53,252 nt of DNA from Pseudomonas syringae (GCF_021605415.1 NZ_WKEQ01000035.1:1-53252); one strand, 5' to 3'. Positions 34,759-43,214 are shown, counted from the stretch's first letter. Notes: generated from the sequence alone by a model not told the origin. Numbers and translations are program-made.

Positions 34759-35571
34759 TTAGCGCAGGGTTTTAAGCATCGAAGGATCGGTCAGTGGCAG
34801 CAACCAGCGCGCCTGATCCGAAGTCAAACCGCCTCGCCGCGAGCGATCGACTACCCAGCCGCGCGCCTCGATCTGCCTGCCTTTGAGCGCAAGCAGCGAT
34901 GCAACGTCGAACCGGCCCAGCAGATTGGGTGCAACGCGCAATACAACCGAGTCCTGCAACTCGATCCAGATCCCGCCACGATTACGCTGAACCTTGCTCA
35001 CACGCCCGCTGAGCAAGGCGAAACCGGAAGTGCTGATCTGCTGCGCTTTTTGCACGGGAGACTGGCGCCAGACGCCCAGCCCGGATTGTCGCGCGCGCGC
35101 TTCAGCCGCTTGCTGACAGGCGACCAGATCCACATTCGGCGCCACCGCGACCTGAAAACCGAGGCCATCAGCGAGCATTTGCGCTTCGAGATTGACGCCG
35201 CTAGCGCTGTAGACGTGGGCCAGCGTGCGGCCGTAATGATCTTTGGCCTGCTTGCCTAGCTGCAAACCGACGCGTCCGTCGCTGTCGGCCACCAAGGCTT
35301 CCAGACGTTTTCGCGCCGCCACGGCAAACGGCTCATCACCGCGCCCCTGCTTGCCCAGCTCCGGCGTATTGAGGCCGATCAGGCGCACACTGCGCCCGTC
35401 ACTCAGGCGCAGCGTATCGCCATCGACTACGCGCTGAACCGCAAAAACGGGCAGTCCGTCCGGTGCAGGGCAGAACGCCGCTGCGCCGGACAGCCAAATC
35501 GCGGACACAAAAAAGGCGCCCCCCAGGGACGCCTTTTTCAGCAACGAGGAAAAGCCCACCGGGCCTTTCAA
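34759..35571 (-). CDS. Secreted SNase-like thermonuclease
   Basis: A 270-residue protein. A Sec-type leader is visible at about 10-33 (LKKASLGGAFFVSAIWLSGAAAF). The staphylococcal-nuclease domain spans about 42-170: calcium site VVDGDTL (Asp50, Asp52), catalytic Arg63 and Glu71 in VRLIGLNTPELG, Arg115 in DHYGRTLAHVY. The C-terminal ~100 residues are an added OB-like domain (GRVSKVQRNRGGIWIELQDSVVLRV). It starts 2 bp after the rpmE stop, so it is in operon with rpmE. The rpmE terminator hairpin lies inside its signal-peptide codons. The substrate in vivo is unknown; catalytic residues are intact. Confidence 0.9.
   Translation of the reverse strand: MKGPVGFSSLLKKASLGGAFFVSAIWLSGAAAFCPAPDGLPVFAVQRVVDGDTLRLSDGRSVRLIGLNTPELGKQGRGDEPFAVAARKRLEALVADSDGRVGLQLGKQAKDHYGRTLAHVYSASGVNLEAQMLADGLGFQVAVAPNVDLVACQQAAEARARQSGLGVWRQSPVQKAQQISTSGFALLSGRVSKVQRNRGGIWIELQDSVVLRVAPNLLGRFDVASLLALKGRQIEARGWVVDRSRRGGLTSDQARWLLPLTDPSMLKTLR
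35509..35537 (-). terminator. rpmE terminator/attenuator inside the nuclease reading frame
   Basis: On the minus strand AAAAAGGCG, a 10-base loop region, then CGCCTTTTTT form an intrinsic-terminator shape. It lies about 40 bases after the rpmE stop and within codons 12-21 of the nuclease gene, which it should attenuate. Confidence 0.8.
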
Positions 35572-35573
35572 CC

Positions 35574-35804
35574 TTACTCTGCTGCTGGAGCAGGTTTCTT
35601 GCCGAAAGCACCGAAACGGTCGGCGAAGCGCTGAACGCGGCCGCCGGTATCCAGAGTCTTCTGCTTACCGGTGTAGAACGGGTGGCATTCGTTGCAAACG
35701 TCGATCGACAGGGCTTTGCCAAAGGTCGAACGCGTTTCGAATTTGTTACCGCAGCTGCAGGTAACAGCAATTTCCGGGTAGTTCGGATGGATATCGGCTT
35801 TCAT
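35574..35804 (-). CDS. rpmE: 50S ribosomal protein L31 (zinc-binding type)
   Basis: A 76-residue ribosomal protein (MKADIHPNYPEIAVTCSCGNKFETRSTFG). The zinc ligands are present: Cys16, Cys18, Cys37 and Cys40 (DVCNECHPFYTGKQK), so this is the zinc-dependent C+ form, not the zinc-free paralogue used under zinc starvation. L31 bridges the two ribosomal subunits. The preceding gap carries a plausible sigma-70 promoter, and a terminator follows within the nuclease gene. Confidence 0.98.
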   Translation of the reverse strand: MKADIHPNYPEIAVTCSCGNKFETRSTFGKALSIDVCNECHPFYTGKQKTLDTGGRVQRFADRFGAFGKKPAPAAE

Positions 35805-35874
35805 GGTGTATTCCTCAGGCTAGCGTGCCGCCACCCAACACTATTGTTGAATACCGCACGTAATTAGGCCGCGG

Positions 35875-35902
35875 ATTCTACCAGACCTTTGCAATCACGC
35901 AA
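35875..35902 (-). promoter_or_regulatory. Candidate rpmE promoter
   Basis: On the minus strand TTGCGT (complement of 35897-35902) and TAGAAT (complement of 35875-35880) are spaced 16 bases. They lie about 70 bases before the rpmE start. Confidence 0.5.
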
Positions 35903-35956
35903 GCTGTCGCTTAAACCGGTCGTCTGCTAGGCTCCCGGCCCAATACGCAATCCCCT

Positions 35957-36044
35957 GTAGGAGCGAGCCTGCTGGCGAAAGCGGTGTGTCACCGAGAATT
36001 CATGTCGGCTGACACACCGCTTTCGCCAGCAGGCTCGCTCCTAC
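35957..36044. repeat. Long perfect REP inverted repeat upstream of priA
   Basis: Perfect 35-bp arms at 35957-35991 and 36010-36044 with an 18-base spacer. The arms begin GTAGGAGCGAGCCTGCTGGC, a known style of Pseudomonas intergenic repeat. They sit between the rpmE and priA starts. Confidence 0.92.
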
Positions 36045-36090
36045 ACAGGTATGTGTCATGCCCTTATTCTGCTGATCGAGATCCCCCCGC

Positions 36091-38310
36091 GTGCCCGACG
36101 CCATTCTGCGCCTCGCCTTGCCTTCGCCCCTGCGCCGCCTGTTTGATTACCGGGCGCCGGCCGGCGTGCTGCGCGAACAATTGCAGCCGGGCATGCGTCT
36201 GCGGGTGCCATTCGGCCGGCGGGAGATGATCGGGATTCTGGTGGAGGTGACCGACACCAGCGAAGTGCCGGTCGAAAAACTCAAACCGGCGCTGGCCTTG
36301 CTCGACACCACGCCACCGCTGCCGCCCGCGCTGTTCAAGTTGTGCCTGTGGACGGCGCAGTATTATCAGCACAGCCTCGGCGACACCTTGAGTTGGGCGT
36401 TGCCGGTACTGTTGCGTCAGGGCGAACTGGCCGAGGCGCGGCAGGAGCGTTTCTGGTCGATTGCGCCGGGCGCCAGCCTCGATGACCCGCGCGTCGCCCG
36501 CGCCCCGCGTCAGCGTGAGGCCTTGGCCACACTGGCCCAGCATCCTCACGGCGTACCCCATCAATTGCTGAGCAAACTGATGCTCAGCAAAGACAGCCTT
36601 GATCTGCTTCTGGCCAAAGAGCTGGTGCAGGTAGACATCCGCCGCCACGCCCCCGGCGCACGTCACGAACACTGGCTAGCGCAACCGGAGTTGCCGCTCA
36701 ACACCGAGCAACGTGCCGCGTATGAAGCGATCCGCGCCGGTTTCGACAGTTACCACGCGTTCCTGCTGGCCGGCGTGACCGGCAGTGGCAAAACCGAAGT
36801 TTACTTGCAGCTGATTCGCGAGACCCTGGAAGCCGGCAAACAGGCGCTGGTGCTGATCCCGGAAATCAACCTCGGCCCGCAGACCCTGGCGCGTTTCGAA
36901 CAGCGCTTCAACGCCCGGATCGCCCTGGTGCATTCGGCGGTCAATGACCGTGAGCGCCTGGAAGCATGGCTCGCCGCACGGGATGGCGAGGCCGACATTA
37001 TTATCGGCACCCGGTCAGCCCTGTTCACGCCGATGAAAAATCCCGGCCTGATCATCATCGACGAAGAGCACGACGGCTCTTATAAGCAGCAGGAAGGCTT
37101 GCGCTACCACGCCCGCGATTTGGCGCTGGTGCGGGCGCGTCAGGAAGACATTCCCATCGTGCTCGGCTCCGCCACGCCGTCGCTGGAAAGCCTGCACAAC
37201 GCCTACACCGGTCGCTACGGCCTGCTGCGCCTGAACGAGCGCGCAGGCGGTGCCAAACAGCCGCGCTTTCTGCGTCTGGACGTGAAAAGCCGTCCGCTGG
37301 ACAGCGGGATTTCCGGGCCGATGCAGCAAGCCATCGGCCAGACCCTCGCCAATGGCCAGCAAGTGCTGGTATTTCTCAACCGTCGCGGGTTCGCCCCGAC
37401 CCTGCTTTGCCACGATTGCGGCTGGATGTCCGAGTGTCAGCGCTGCGATGCGCGCATGACCGTGCACCAGCGCCACGGCGAGTTGCGCTGCCACCACTGC
37501 GGTTACGTCGAACGCGTGCCGCGCCAATGCCCGAAGTGCAACACCGTGGACTTGCGCCCCGTGGGCGCCGGCACCGAACGTGCCGAAGAACGCCTGGCGA
37601 TTCTATTCCCGGACTATCCGGTGCTGCGCGTCGACCGCGACAGCACCTCGCGCAAGGATGCGATGAATCAACTGTTCGCAACCATCCAGAAAGGCCAGCC
37701 GTGCATCCTGGTCGGCACGCAGATGCTCGCCAAGGGGCACCACTTTCCGCGCGTCACGCTGGTGTCGATCCTTGATGCCGACGGCGGGCTATTCTCGGGA
37801 GACTTTCGCGCCAGCGAGCGCATGGCGCAATTGATCGTGCAGGTCGCCGGGCGCGCCGGGCGGGCAGAAGAGCCGGGCAAGGTGATCATTCAAACCCACT
37901 TGGCCGACCATCCTTTATTGGTGCAATTGACCGAACAAGGTTACTTCGCCTTCGCCGAGCAAGCCTTGAGCGCGCGTCGCGCTGCGGGGTTGCCGCCGTT
38001 TGCTCATTTGGCCCTGCTGCGGGCCGAGGCGCACAAGCCAGGGCAGGCCGAAGGCTTTCTCGATGAGGCGTGCAGCGAGGCCGAACGCTTACTGGGCGAG
38101 CAGAATCTGAGCGGCATCGAACTGCTCGGACCGGTGCCGGCGCCGATGGAGCGCCGGGCCGGACGGTTCCGCGCGCAGTTTCTGCTGCAAGCCACGGCCC
38201 GGGCGCCGCTGCACCGATTGCTGGCGAGCTGGTTGCTGGTGCTGGAGCAGATGCCGAGCGGGCGTGCGGTGCGCTGGTCGCTGGATGTTGATCCCGTAGA
38301 CCTGTATTAA
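36091..38310 (+). CDS. priA: Primosomal replication-restart helicase PriA
   Basis: A GTG start gives 739 residues. N-terminal 3'-DNA-binding domain about 1-110; winged-helix segment; superfamily 2 helicase core with Walker A GVTGSGKTEVY (about 229), DEEH box IIIDEEHDGSYKQQ, and motif GSATPSLESL; zinc-binding insert with eight cysteines (CHDCGWMSECQRCD, RCHHCGYVERVPRQCPKC); then motifs V and VI (VGTQMLAKGHHFPRVTLV, QVAGRAGRA). It reloads the replisome at stalled forks. Transcribed alone away from rpmE; REP repeats flank it on both sides. Confidence 0.98.
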   Translation: MPDAILRLALPSPLRRLFDYRAPAGVLREQLQPGMRLRVPFGRREMIGILVEVTDTSEVPVEKLKPALALLDTTPPLPPALFKLCLWTAQYYQHSLGDTLSWALPVLLRQGELAEARQERFWSIAPGASLDDPRVARAPRQREALATLAQHPHGVPHQLLSKLMLSKDSLDLLLAKELVQVDIRRHAPGARHEHWLAQPELPLNTEQRAAYEAIRAGFDSYHAFLLAGVTGSGKTEVYLQLIRETLEAGKQALVLIPEINLGPQTLARFEQRFNARIALVHSAVNDRERLEAWLAARDGEADIIIGTRSALFTPMKNPGLIIIDEEHDGSYKQQEGLRYHARDLALVRARQEDIPIVLGSATPSLESLHNAYTGRYGLLRLNERAGGAKQPRFLRLDVKSRPLDSGISGPMQQAIGQTLANGQQVLVFLNRRGFAPTLLCHDCGWMSECQRCDARMTVHQRHGELRCHHCGYVERVPRQCPKCNTVDLRPVGAGTERAEERLAILFPDYPVLRVDRDSTSRKDAMNQLFATIQKGQPCILVGTQMLAKGHHFPRVTLVSILDADGGLFSGDFRASERMAQLIVQVAGRAGRAEEPGKVIIQTHLADHPLLVQLTEQGYFAFAEQALSARRAAGLPPFAHLALLRAEAHKPGQAEGFLDEACSEAERLLGEQNLSGIELLGPVPAPMERRAGRFRAQFLLQATARAPLHRLLASWLLVLEQMPSGRAVRWSLDVDPVDLY

Positions 38311-38323
38311 TCTGAAAACTGCC

Positions 38324-38404
38324 TTCGCGAGCTGGCTCGCTCCCACAGTTGACCGAGTCATTTCGCAAAACCCGACGACCTGTGGGAGCGAGCCTGCTCG
38401 CGAA
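38324..38404. repeat. REP inverted repeat between priA and argS
   Basis: 25-bp arms at 38324-38348 and 38380-38404 match at 24 of 25 positions, separated by 31 bases (TTCGCGAGCTGGCTCGCTCC...). It lies directly after the priA stop and may end or stabilise its transcript. Confidence 0.88.
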
Positions 38405-38448
38405 AACGATCCAATTGTCGCCACATATCCACAACCTGCCTGCTAAGG

Positions 38449-38477
38449 TTGGCAAGCCCGTCTTCGCAACGGATAAT
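38449..38477 (+). promoter_or_regulatory. argS sigma-70 promoter
   Basis: TTGGCA (38449-38454), a 17-base spacer, and GATAAT (38472-38477): only one mismatch in each hexamer. It lies about 60 bases before the argS start. Confidence 0.75.
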
Positions 38478-38536
38478 GCCCAGTTTTTCCACCCGCGCAC
38501 TGATGCGCTGCCGCGCTTGCGGTCGAAGAGAAGACC

Positions 38537-40273
38537 ATGAAAGACACCATTCGCCAGCTGATCCAACAAGCCCTCACCCAACTCGTCAACGAAGGTGTGT
38601 TGCCTGAAGGCCTGTCGCCGGCGATCCAGGTGGAGAACGCCCGGGACAAGACTCACGGCGATTTCGCCAGCAACATCGCCATGATGCTGGCCAAGCCTGC
38701 GGGTATGAAGCCGCGCGATCTGGCGGAGAAAATCATCGCCGCCCTGCCGGCTGACGAGAACGTCACCAAGGCCGAAATCGCCGGCCCGGGCTTCCTCAAT
38801 TTCTTCCAGAACACCCAGGCTCTCGCCAGCCGCCTCGATGCAGCGCTGGCCGATGCCAACGTTGGCGTGCGCAAGGCCGGCCCTGCGCAACGCACCGTGG
38901 TCGACCTTTCGGCACCTAACCTTGCCAAGGAAATGCACGTCGGCCATTTGCGCTCGACCATCATTGGCGACGGCGTGGCCCGTGTTCTCGAATTCCTCGG
39001 CGACGACGTGATCCGTCAGAACCACGTCGGCGACTGGGGCACCCAGTTCGGCATGCTGATGGCGTATCTGCAGGAAAACCCGATCGCCAGTGATGAGCTG
39101 TCGGATCTGGAAAACTTCTACCGCGCCGCCAAAAAGCGTTTCGACGAGTCCGAAGAATTCGCCGACCGCGCCCGTGGTCTGGTGGTCAAGCTACAGGCCG
39201 GCGATGCCGAGTGCCTGGCGCTGTGGACCAAGTTCAAGGACATCTCGCTGTCGCACTGCCAGAAAATCTACGAACTGCTCAACGTCAAACTGACCATGGC
39301 CGACGTGATGGGCGAAAGCGCCTACAACGACGACCTGATCAACGTGGTCAACGACCTGAAAGCCGCCGGCATGCTGGTCGAAAGCAACGGCGCGCAATGC
39401 GTGTTCCTCGACGAATTCAAGAACGCTGACGGCGACCCGCTGCCGGTCATCATCGTCAAGGCCGACGGCGGCTATCTTTACGCCACCACCGACCTTGCCG
39501 CCGTGCGCTATCGCAGCAACGTGTTGAAAGCCGATCGCGCGCTGTACTTCGTCGACCAACGCCAGGCCCTGCACTTCCAGCAAGTGTTCGCCGTGGCGCG
39601 CAAAGCCGGTTTCGTGCAGCATCCGATGGACATGGAACACATGGGCTTCGGCACCATGAACGGCGCCGACGGTCGTCCGTTCAAGACCCGCGACGGCGGC
39701 ACGGTGAAGCTGATCGACCTGCTGACCGAAGCGCAGGAACGTGCCTACAACCTGGTGAAAGAAAAGAACCCGGAACTGGCCGAAGACGAGTTGCGCAAGA
39801 TTGCCAAAGTGGTCGGCATCGGTGCGGTGAAATACGCCGACCTGTCCAAACACCGCACCAGCGACTACAGCTTCAACTTCGACCTGATGCTCAACTTCGA
39901 AGGCAATACCGCGCCATATCTGCTCTACGCCTACACCCGTGTGGCCGGTGTATTCCGCAAGCTGGGCAAGGATTTCAGCGAAGTCGACGGCCAGATCGTC
40001 CTTGAAGCGGCTCACGAACACGAACTGGCCGCCAAACTGTCGCAGTTCGGCGAAGTGCTGAACAACGTGTCCGACAAAGGCACGCCGCACATTCTGTGCA
40101 CTTATCTGTATGACGTTGCCGGGCTGTTCTCCAGCTTCTACGAGAACTGCCCGATCCTCGCCGCCGATACGCCTGCGCAAATGCAGAGCCGTCTGCGCCT
40201 GGCCGCATTGACCGGTCGCACCCTCAAGCAAGGCCTGGAGCTGTTGGGCCTGGAAACTCTGGAGCGTATGTAA
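38537..40273 (+). CDS. argS: Arginyl-tRNA synthetase
   Basis: A 578-residue class I synthetase. The N-terminal Add-1 tRNA-binding domain is at about 1-100; the HIGH motif is HVGHLRS in APNLAKEMHVGHLRSTI (about 132-140). The catalytic core includes VGDWGTQFGML, and the C-terminal anticodon-binding helical domain starts about residue 460 (YAYTRVAGVFRKL). There is no canonical KMSKS, a known trait of many ArgRS. It charges tRNA-Arg. The SPOR gene begins 1 base after its stop, so the two are co-transcribed. Confidence 0.98.
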   Translation: MKDTIRQLIQQALTQLVNEGVLPEGLSPAIQVENARDKTHGDFASNIAMMLAKPAGMKPRDLAEKIIAALPADENVTKAEIAGPGFLNFFQNTQALASRLDAALADANVGVRKAGPAQRTVVDLSAPNLAKEMHVGHLRSTIIGDGVARVLEFLGDDVIRQNHVGDWGTQFGMLMAYLQENPIASDELSDLENFYRAAKKRFDESEEFADRARGLVVKLQAGDAECLALWTKFKDISLSHCQKIYELLNVKLTMADVMGESAYNDDLINVVNDLKAAGMLVESNGAQCVFLDEFKNADGDPLPVIIVKADGGYLYATTDLAAVRYRSNVLKADRALYFVDQRQALHFQQVFAVARKAGFVQHPMDMEHMGFGTMNGADGRPFKTRDGGTVKLIDLLTEAQERAYNLVKEKNPELAEDELRKIAKVVGIGAVKYADLSKHRTSDYSFNFDLMLNFEGNTAPYLLYAYTRVAGVFRKLGKDFSEVDGQIVLEAAHEHELAAKLSQFGEVLNNVSDKGTPHILCTYLYDVAGLFSSFYENCPILAADTPAQMQSRLRLAALTGRTLKQGLELLGLETLERM

Positions 40274-40274
40274 G

Positions 40275-40976
40275 TTGGCCGCCAAGAAGAAACCAGCACC
40301 CAAGCGTGGCGCCAGCCGTTACCAAGCTCCTGCAAAGCAACCGATTCCGGGCTGGCTGTGGATGGCCATCGGCCTGACGGTCGGCGCGTTCATCGTGTTT
40401 CTGATGAAACTGGAACCGGGCAAGGGCAGCGACACGGTCAAGCGCGAGAAGGTCGAGCAGCAACAGAAAGCCAGCAAGATCGCCGAGGCCAACAAGACTC
40501 CGCCGAGCCCTACGCAACCGGTGAAGCCCAAGTACGACTTCTATACCTTGCTGCCGGAATCGGAAGTGATCGTGCCGCCGGACGCCGTGCCGGAGAAGAC
40601 CCTGCCGACGCCGCAGGTGCCGACCACACCGGTTACCCCGGCGGAAGCGGCGAAGATCGACACCGCGCGAGCTCAGGCTGCGCTGTCGGGCATCACCCCA
40701 CCGCCGGCGCCACCGGTGGCGAAAGCGGCGCCGGTGACCAAGTTCTTCCTTCAGGCTGGGTCATTCCGCAAGGAAGCCGACGCCGACAAGGTGCGCGCGC
40801 AGATTATTCTGCTCGGCCAAGCGGTGGCGGTGGAGTCCGGCACGGTGAAGGATGAAACCTGGTATCGCGTATTGGTCGGCCCGTTCAGCAATCGCGAACA
40901 ACTGACCACCGCGCAGAAACAACTGGCAGGCAGCGGTTTCAGCAACCTGTTGTTACAACAACGCCAGAGCCGCTGA
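40275..40976 (+). CDS. FtsN-like SPOR-domain division protein
   Basis: A TTG start gives 233 residues. The short basic cytoplasmic tail (MAAKKKPAPKRGASRY) resembles FtsN. One membrane span is at about 26-45 (GWLWMAIGLTVGAFIVFLM), then a Lys/Pro-rich periplasmic linker, then a C-terminal SPOR domain at about 155-230 (KFFLQAGSFRKEADADKVRAQIILLGQ; WYRVLVGPFSNREQLTTAQKQL). FtsN activates septal cell-wall synthesis. Downstream of argS by one base, the same as PAO1 PA5052. A second SPOR protein (DamX-like) is also in this window. Confidence 0.87.
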   Translation: MAAKKKPAPKRGASRYQAPAKQPIPGWLWMAIGLTVGAFIVFLMKLEPGKGSDTVKREKVEQQQKASKIAEANKTPPSPTQPVKPKYDFYTLLPESEVIVPPDAVPEKTLPTPQVPTTPVTPAEAAKIDTARAQAALSGITPPPAPPVAKAAPVTKFFLQAGSFRKEADADKVRAQIILLGQAVAVESGTVKDETWYRVLVGPFSNREQLTTAQKQLAGSGFSNLLLQQRQSR

Positions 40977-40987
40977 TTCTCTGGCAA

Positions 40988-41100
40988 TGATCGTTCCCAT
41001 GCTCCGCGTGGGAATGCAGCCCGGGACGCTCCGCGTCCCTTGTTCGCCGGGACGCAGCACTTCCCCAGAGGCGTTCCCACGCAGCGCATGGGAACGATCA
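40988..41100. repeat. ATCGTTCCCA-type composite inverted repeat
   Basis: Outer 30-bp arms at 40988-41017 (TGATCGTTCCCATGCTCCGC...) and 41071-41100 match at about 26-27 positions. Inside is a smaller hairpin GGGACG-CTCCG-CGTCCC at 41023-41039. It sits after the SPOR gene and before the hslV promoter. Confidence 0.88.
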
Positions 41101-41137
41101 GTTCAGCGTGCCGCTCGTCCCCTCTCCTGTCCCGCAG

Positions 41138-41164
41138 TTGAAATCCCCTCCAGCACCCCCATAT
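41138..41164 (+). promoter_or_regulatory. Heat-shock (sigma-32) promoter of hslVU
   Basis: TTGAAA (41138-41143), a 13-base spacer, and CCCCATAT (41157-41164) fit the sigma-32 pattern CTTGAAA-N11..15-CCCCATNT almost perfectly. Transcription would begin near 41171, about 40 bases before hslV. Confidence 0.88.
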
Positions 41165-41209
41165 GAATGGGCATAGGCATTTTCGCCCCGCTGCGTGGAG
41201 ACTCTTCCC

Positions 41210-41740
41210 TTGACCACCATCGTTTCAGTCCGCCGTCACGGCAAAGTCGTCATGGGCGGCGACGGCCAGGTTTCGCTCGGCAACACCGTGATGAAAGGCA
41301 ACGCGAAAAAAGTCCGTCGCCTGTATCACGGCCAGGTCATCGCCGGTTTCGCCGGGGCCACCGCCGACGCCTTCACCCTGTTCGAACGTTTCGAAGGCCA
41401 GCTCGAAAAGCATCAGGGCCATCTGGTTCGCGCCGCTGTCGAACTCGCCAAAGAATGGCGCACCGACCGCTCCCTGAGCCGCCTCGAAGCCATGCTCGCA
41501 GTCGCCAACAAAGATGCCTCACTGATCATCACCGGCAACGGTGACGTGGTCGAACCCGAAGATGGCCTGATCGCCATGGGTTCCGGTGGCGGCTACGCTC
41601 AAGCGGCGGCCAGCGCACTGCTGAAGAAGACCGATCTGTCAGCCCGCGAAATCGTCGAGACTGCCCTTGGCATCGCTGGCGACATCTGCGTATTCACCAA
41701 CCACAACCAGACCATTGAGGAGCAGGATCTCGCCGAATAA
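41210..41740 (+). CDS. hslV: ATP-dependent protease proteolytic subunit HslV
   Basis: A TTG start at 41210 gives 176 residues, identical in length to E. coli HslV. After Met removal the N-terminal Thr (TTIVSVRRHGKVVMGGDGQVSLGNTVMKG) is the catalytic nucleophile. Further matches are ARKVRRLYHGQVIAGFAGATADAFTLFE-like residues and SLIITGNGDVVEPEDGLIAMGSGG. It forms two stacked hexamers capped by HslU. A longer upstream start would hide the catalytic Thr and is rejected. The gene follows a heat-shock promoter and is 55 bp before hslU. Confidence 0.98.
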   Translation: MTTIVSVRRHGKVVMGGDGQVSLGNTVMKGNAKKVRRLYHGQVIAGFAGATADAFTLFERFEGQLEKHQGHLVRAAVELAKEWRTDRSLSRLEAMLAVANKDASLIITGNGDVVEPEDGLIAMGSGGGYAQAAASALLKKTDLSAREIVETALGIAGDICVFTNHNQTIEEQDLAE

Positions 41741-41795
41741 GCCTGTCGCGGCCACTGTGCCACGGCTTGTTTGTGCTTGAGGACCGTCAATTACT

Positions 41796-43133
41796 ATGTC
41801 CATGACTCCCCGCGAAATCGTCCACGAACTCAACCGCCACATCATCGGCCAGGACGATGCCAAGCGCGCCGTCGCGATTGCCCTGCGCAACCGCTGGCGC
41901 CGCATGCAGCTGCCTGAAGAGCTGCGTGTTGAAGTGACCCCGAAAAATATCCTGATGATCGGCCCGACCGGTGTCGGTAAAACCGAGATCGCCCGTCGCC
42001 TGGCCAAACTCGCCAACGCGCCGTTCATCAAGGTCGAAGCGACCAAGTTCACTGAAGTCGGCTATGTCGGCCGTGACGTCGAATCGATCATCCGTGACCT
42101 GGCCGACGCCGCGATCAAGCTGCTGCGCGAACAGGAAATCACCCGCGTCCGGCACCGCGCCGAAGACGCCGCCGAAGACCGCATCCTCGACGCCTTGCTG
42201 CCACCGGCACGCATGGGTTTCAACACCGACGAAGCGCCGAGCCAGGATTCCAACACCCGCCAGCTGTTCCGCAAGCGCCTGCGCGAAGGGCAGCTGGATG
42301 ACAAGGAGATTGAAATCGAAGTCGCCGAAATGGCCGGCGTCGACATCTCCGCGCCACCGGGCATGGAAGAAATGACCAATCAGTTGCAGAGCCTGTTTGC
42401 CAACATGGGCAAGGGCAAAAAGAAGAGCCGCAAGCTCAAGGTCAAGGAAGCGCTGAAACTGGTGCGCGATGAAGAAGCCGGGCGCCTGGTCAACGAAGAA
42501 GAGTTGAAGGCCAAAGCGCTGGAAGCGGTCGAGCAGCACGGCATCGTGTTCATCGACGAAATCGACAAGGTCGCCAAGCGCGGCAATGTCGGCGGCGCTG
42601 ACGTATCCCGCGAGGGTGTGCAGCGTGACTTGCTGCCACTGATCGAAGGCTGCACCGTCAACACCAAGCTGGGCATGGTCAAGACCGATCACATCCTGTT
42701 CATTGCTTCCGGCGCGTTCCACTTGAGCAAGCCGAGCGACCTGGTGCCGGAGCTGCAAGGCCGCCTGCCGATCCGCGTCGAACTCAAGGCCCTGAGCCCG
42801 GAAGACTTCGAGCGTATCCTCAGCGAGCCGCACGCCTCGCTCACCGAGCAATATTGCGCCCTGCTGAAAACCGAAGGCCTGAACATCGAGTTCAAGCCGG
42901 ACGGCATCAAGCGCCTGGCGGAAATCGCCTGGCAGGTCAACGAGAAGACCGAGAACATCGGTGCCCGTCGCCTGCACACGTTGCTTGAGCGCCTGCTCGA
43001 AGAGCTGTCGTTCAGCGCCGGCGACCTGGCCAGCGCCCACGACGAGAAGGCGATCGAGATCAACGCCGAATACGTCAACAGCCACCTGGGCGAATTGGCG
43101 GAGAACGAAGACTTGTCGCGCTACATTCTGTAA
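41796..43133 (+). CDS. hslU: ATP-dependent protease ATPase subunit HslU
   Basis: A 445-residue AAA+ unfoldase. It starts MSMTPREIVHELNRHIIGQDDAKRAVAIALRNRWRRMQL. Walker A GPTGVGKTE lies near 55-63 and the GYVGRDVE pore loop (about 88-95) handles substrate. The intermediate I domain spans about 110-245. Walker B is GIVFIDEIDKVA (about 249-260). The extreme C-terminus ENEDLSRYIL inserts into HslV to activate it. GAGGA precedes the start. Second gene of the heat-shock operon. Confidence 0.98.
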   Translation: MSMTPREIVHELNRHIIGQDDAKRAVAIALRNRWRRMQLPEELRVEVTPKNILMIGPTGVGKTEIARRLAKLANAPFIKVEATKFTEVGYVGRDVESIIRDLADAAIKLLREQEITRVRHRAEDAAEDRILDALLPPARMGFNTDEAPSQDSNTRQLFRKRLREGQLDDKEIEIEVAEMAGVDISAPPGMEEMTNQLQSLFANMGKGKKKSRKLKVKEALKLVRDEEAGRLVNEEELKAKALEAVEQHGIVFIDEIDKVAKRGNVGGADVSREGVQRDLLPLIEGCTVNTKLGMVKTDHILFIASGAFHLSKPSDLVPELQGRLPIRVELKALSPEDFERILSEPHASLTEQYCALLKTEGLNIEFKPDGIKRLAEIAWQVNEKTENIGARRLHTLLERLLEELSFSAGDLASAHDEKAIEINAEYVNSHLGELAENEDLSRYIL

Positions 43134-43148
43134 AGCAGCAAGCAGGGA

Positions 43149-43192
43149 GCTACAAGCGGCAAGCTGATGGGGTTAAGCTTGCCGCTTGTAGC
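43149..43192. repeat. GCTACAAGCGGCAAGCT inverted repeat after hslU
   Basis: Perfect 17-bp arms at 43149-43165 and 43176-43192 with a 10-base loop. A short T run (43208-43213) lies 15 bases further. It is the same repeat style as the hairpin after phaC1. Likely a terminator or processing signal between hslU and the DUF971 gene. Confidence 0.85.
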
Positions 43193-43214
43193 TTGCCGCT
43201 AGAGGCTTTTTCTT

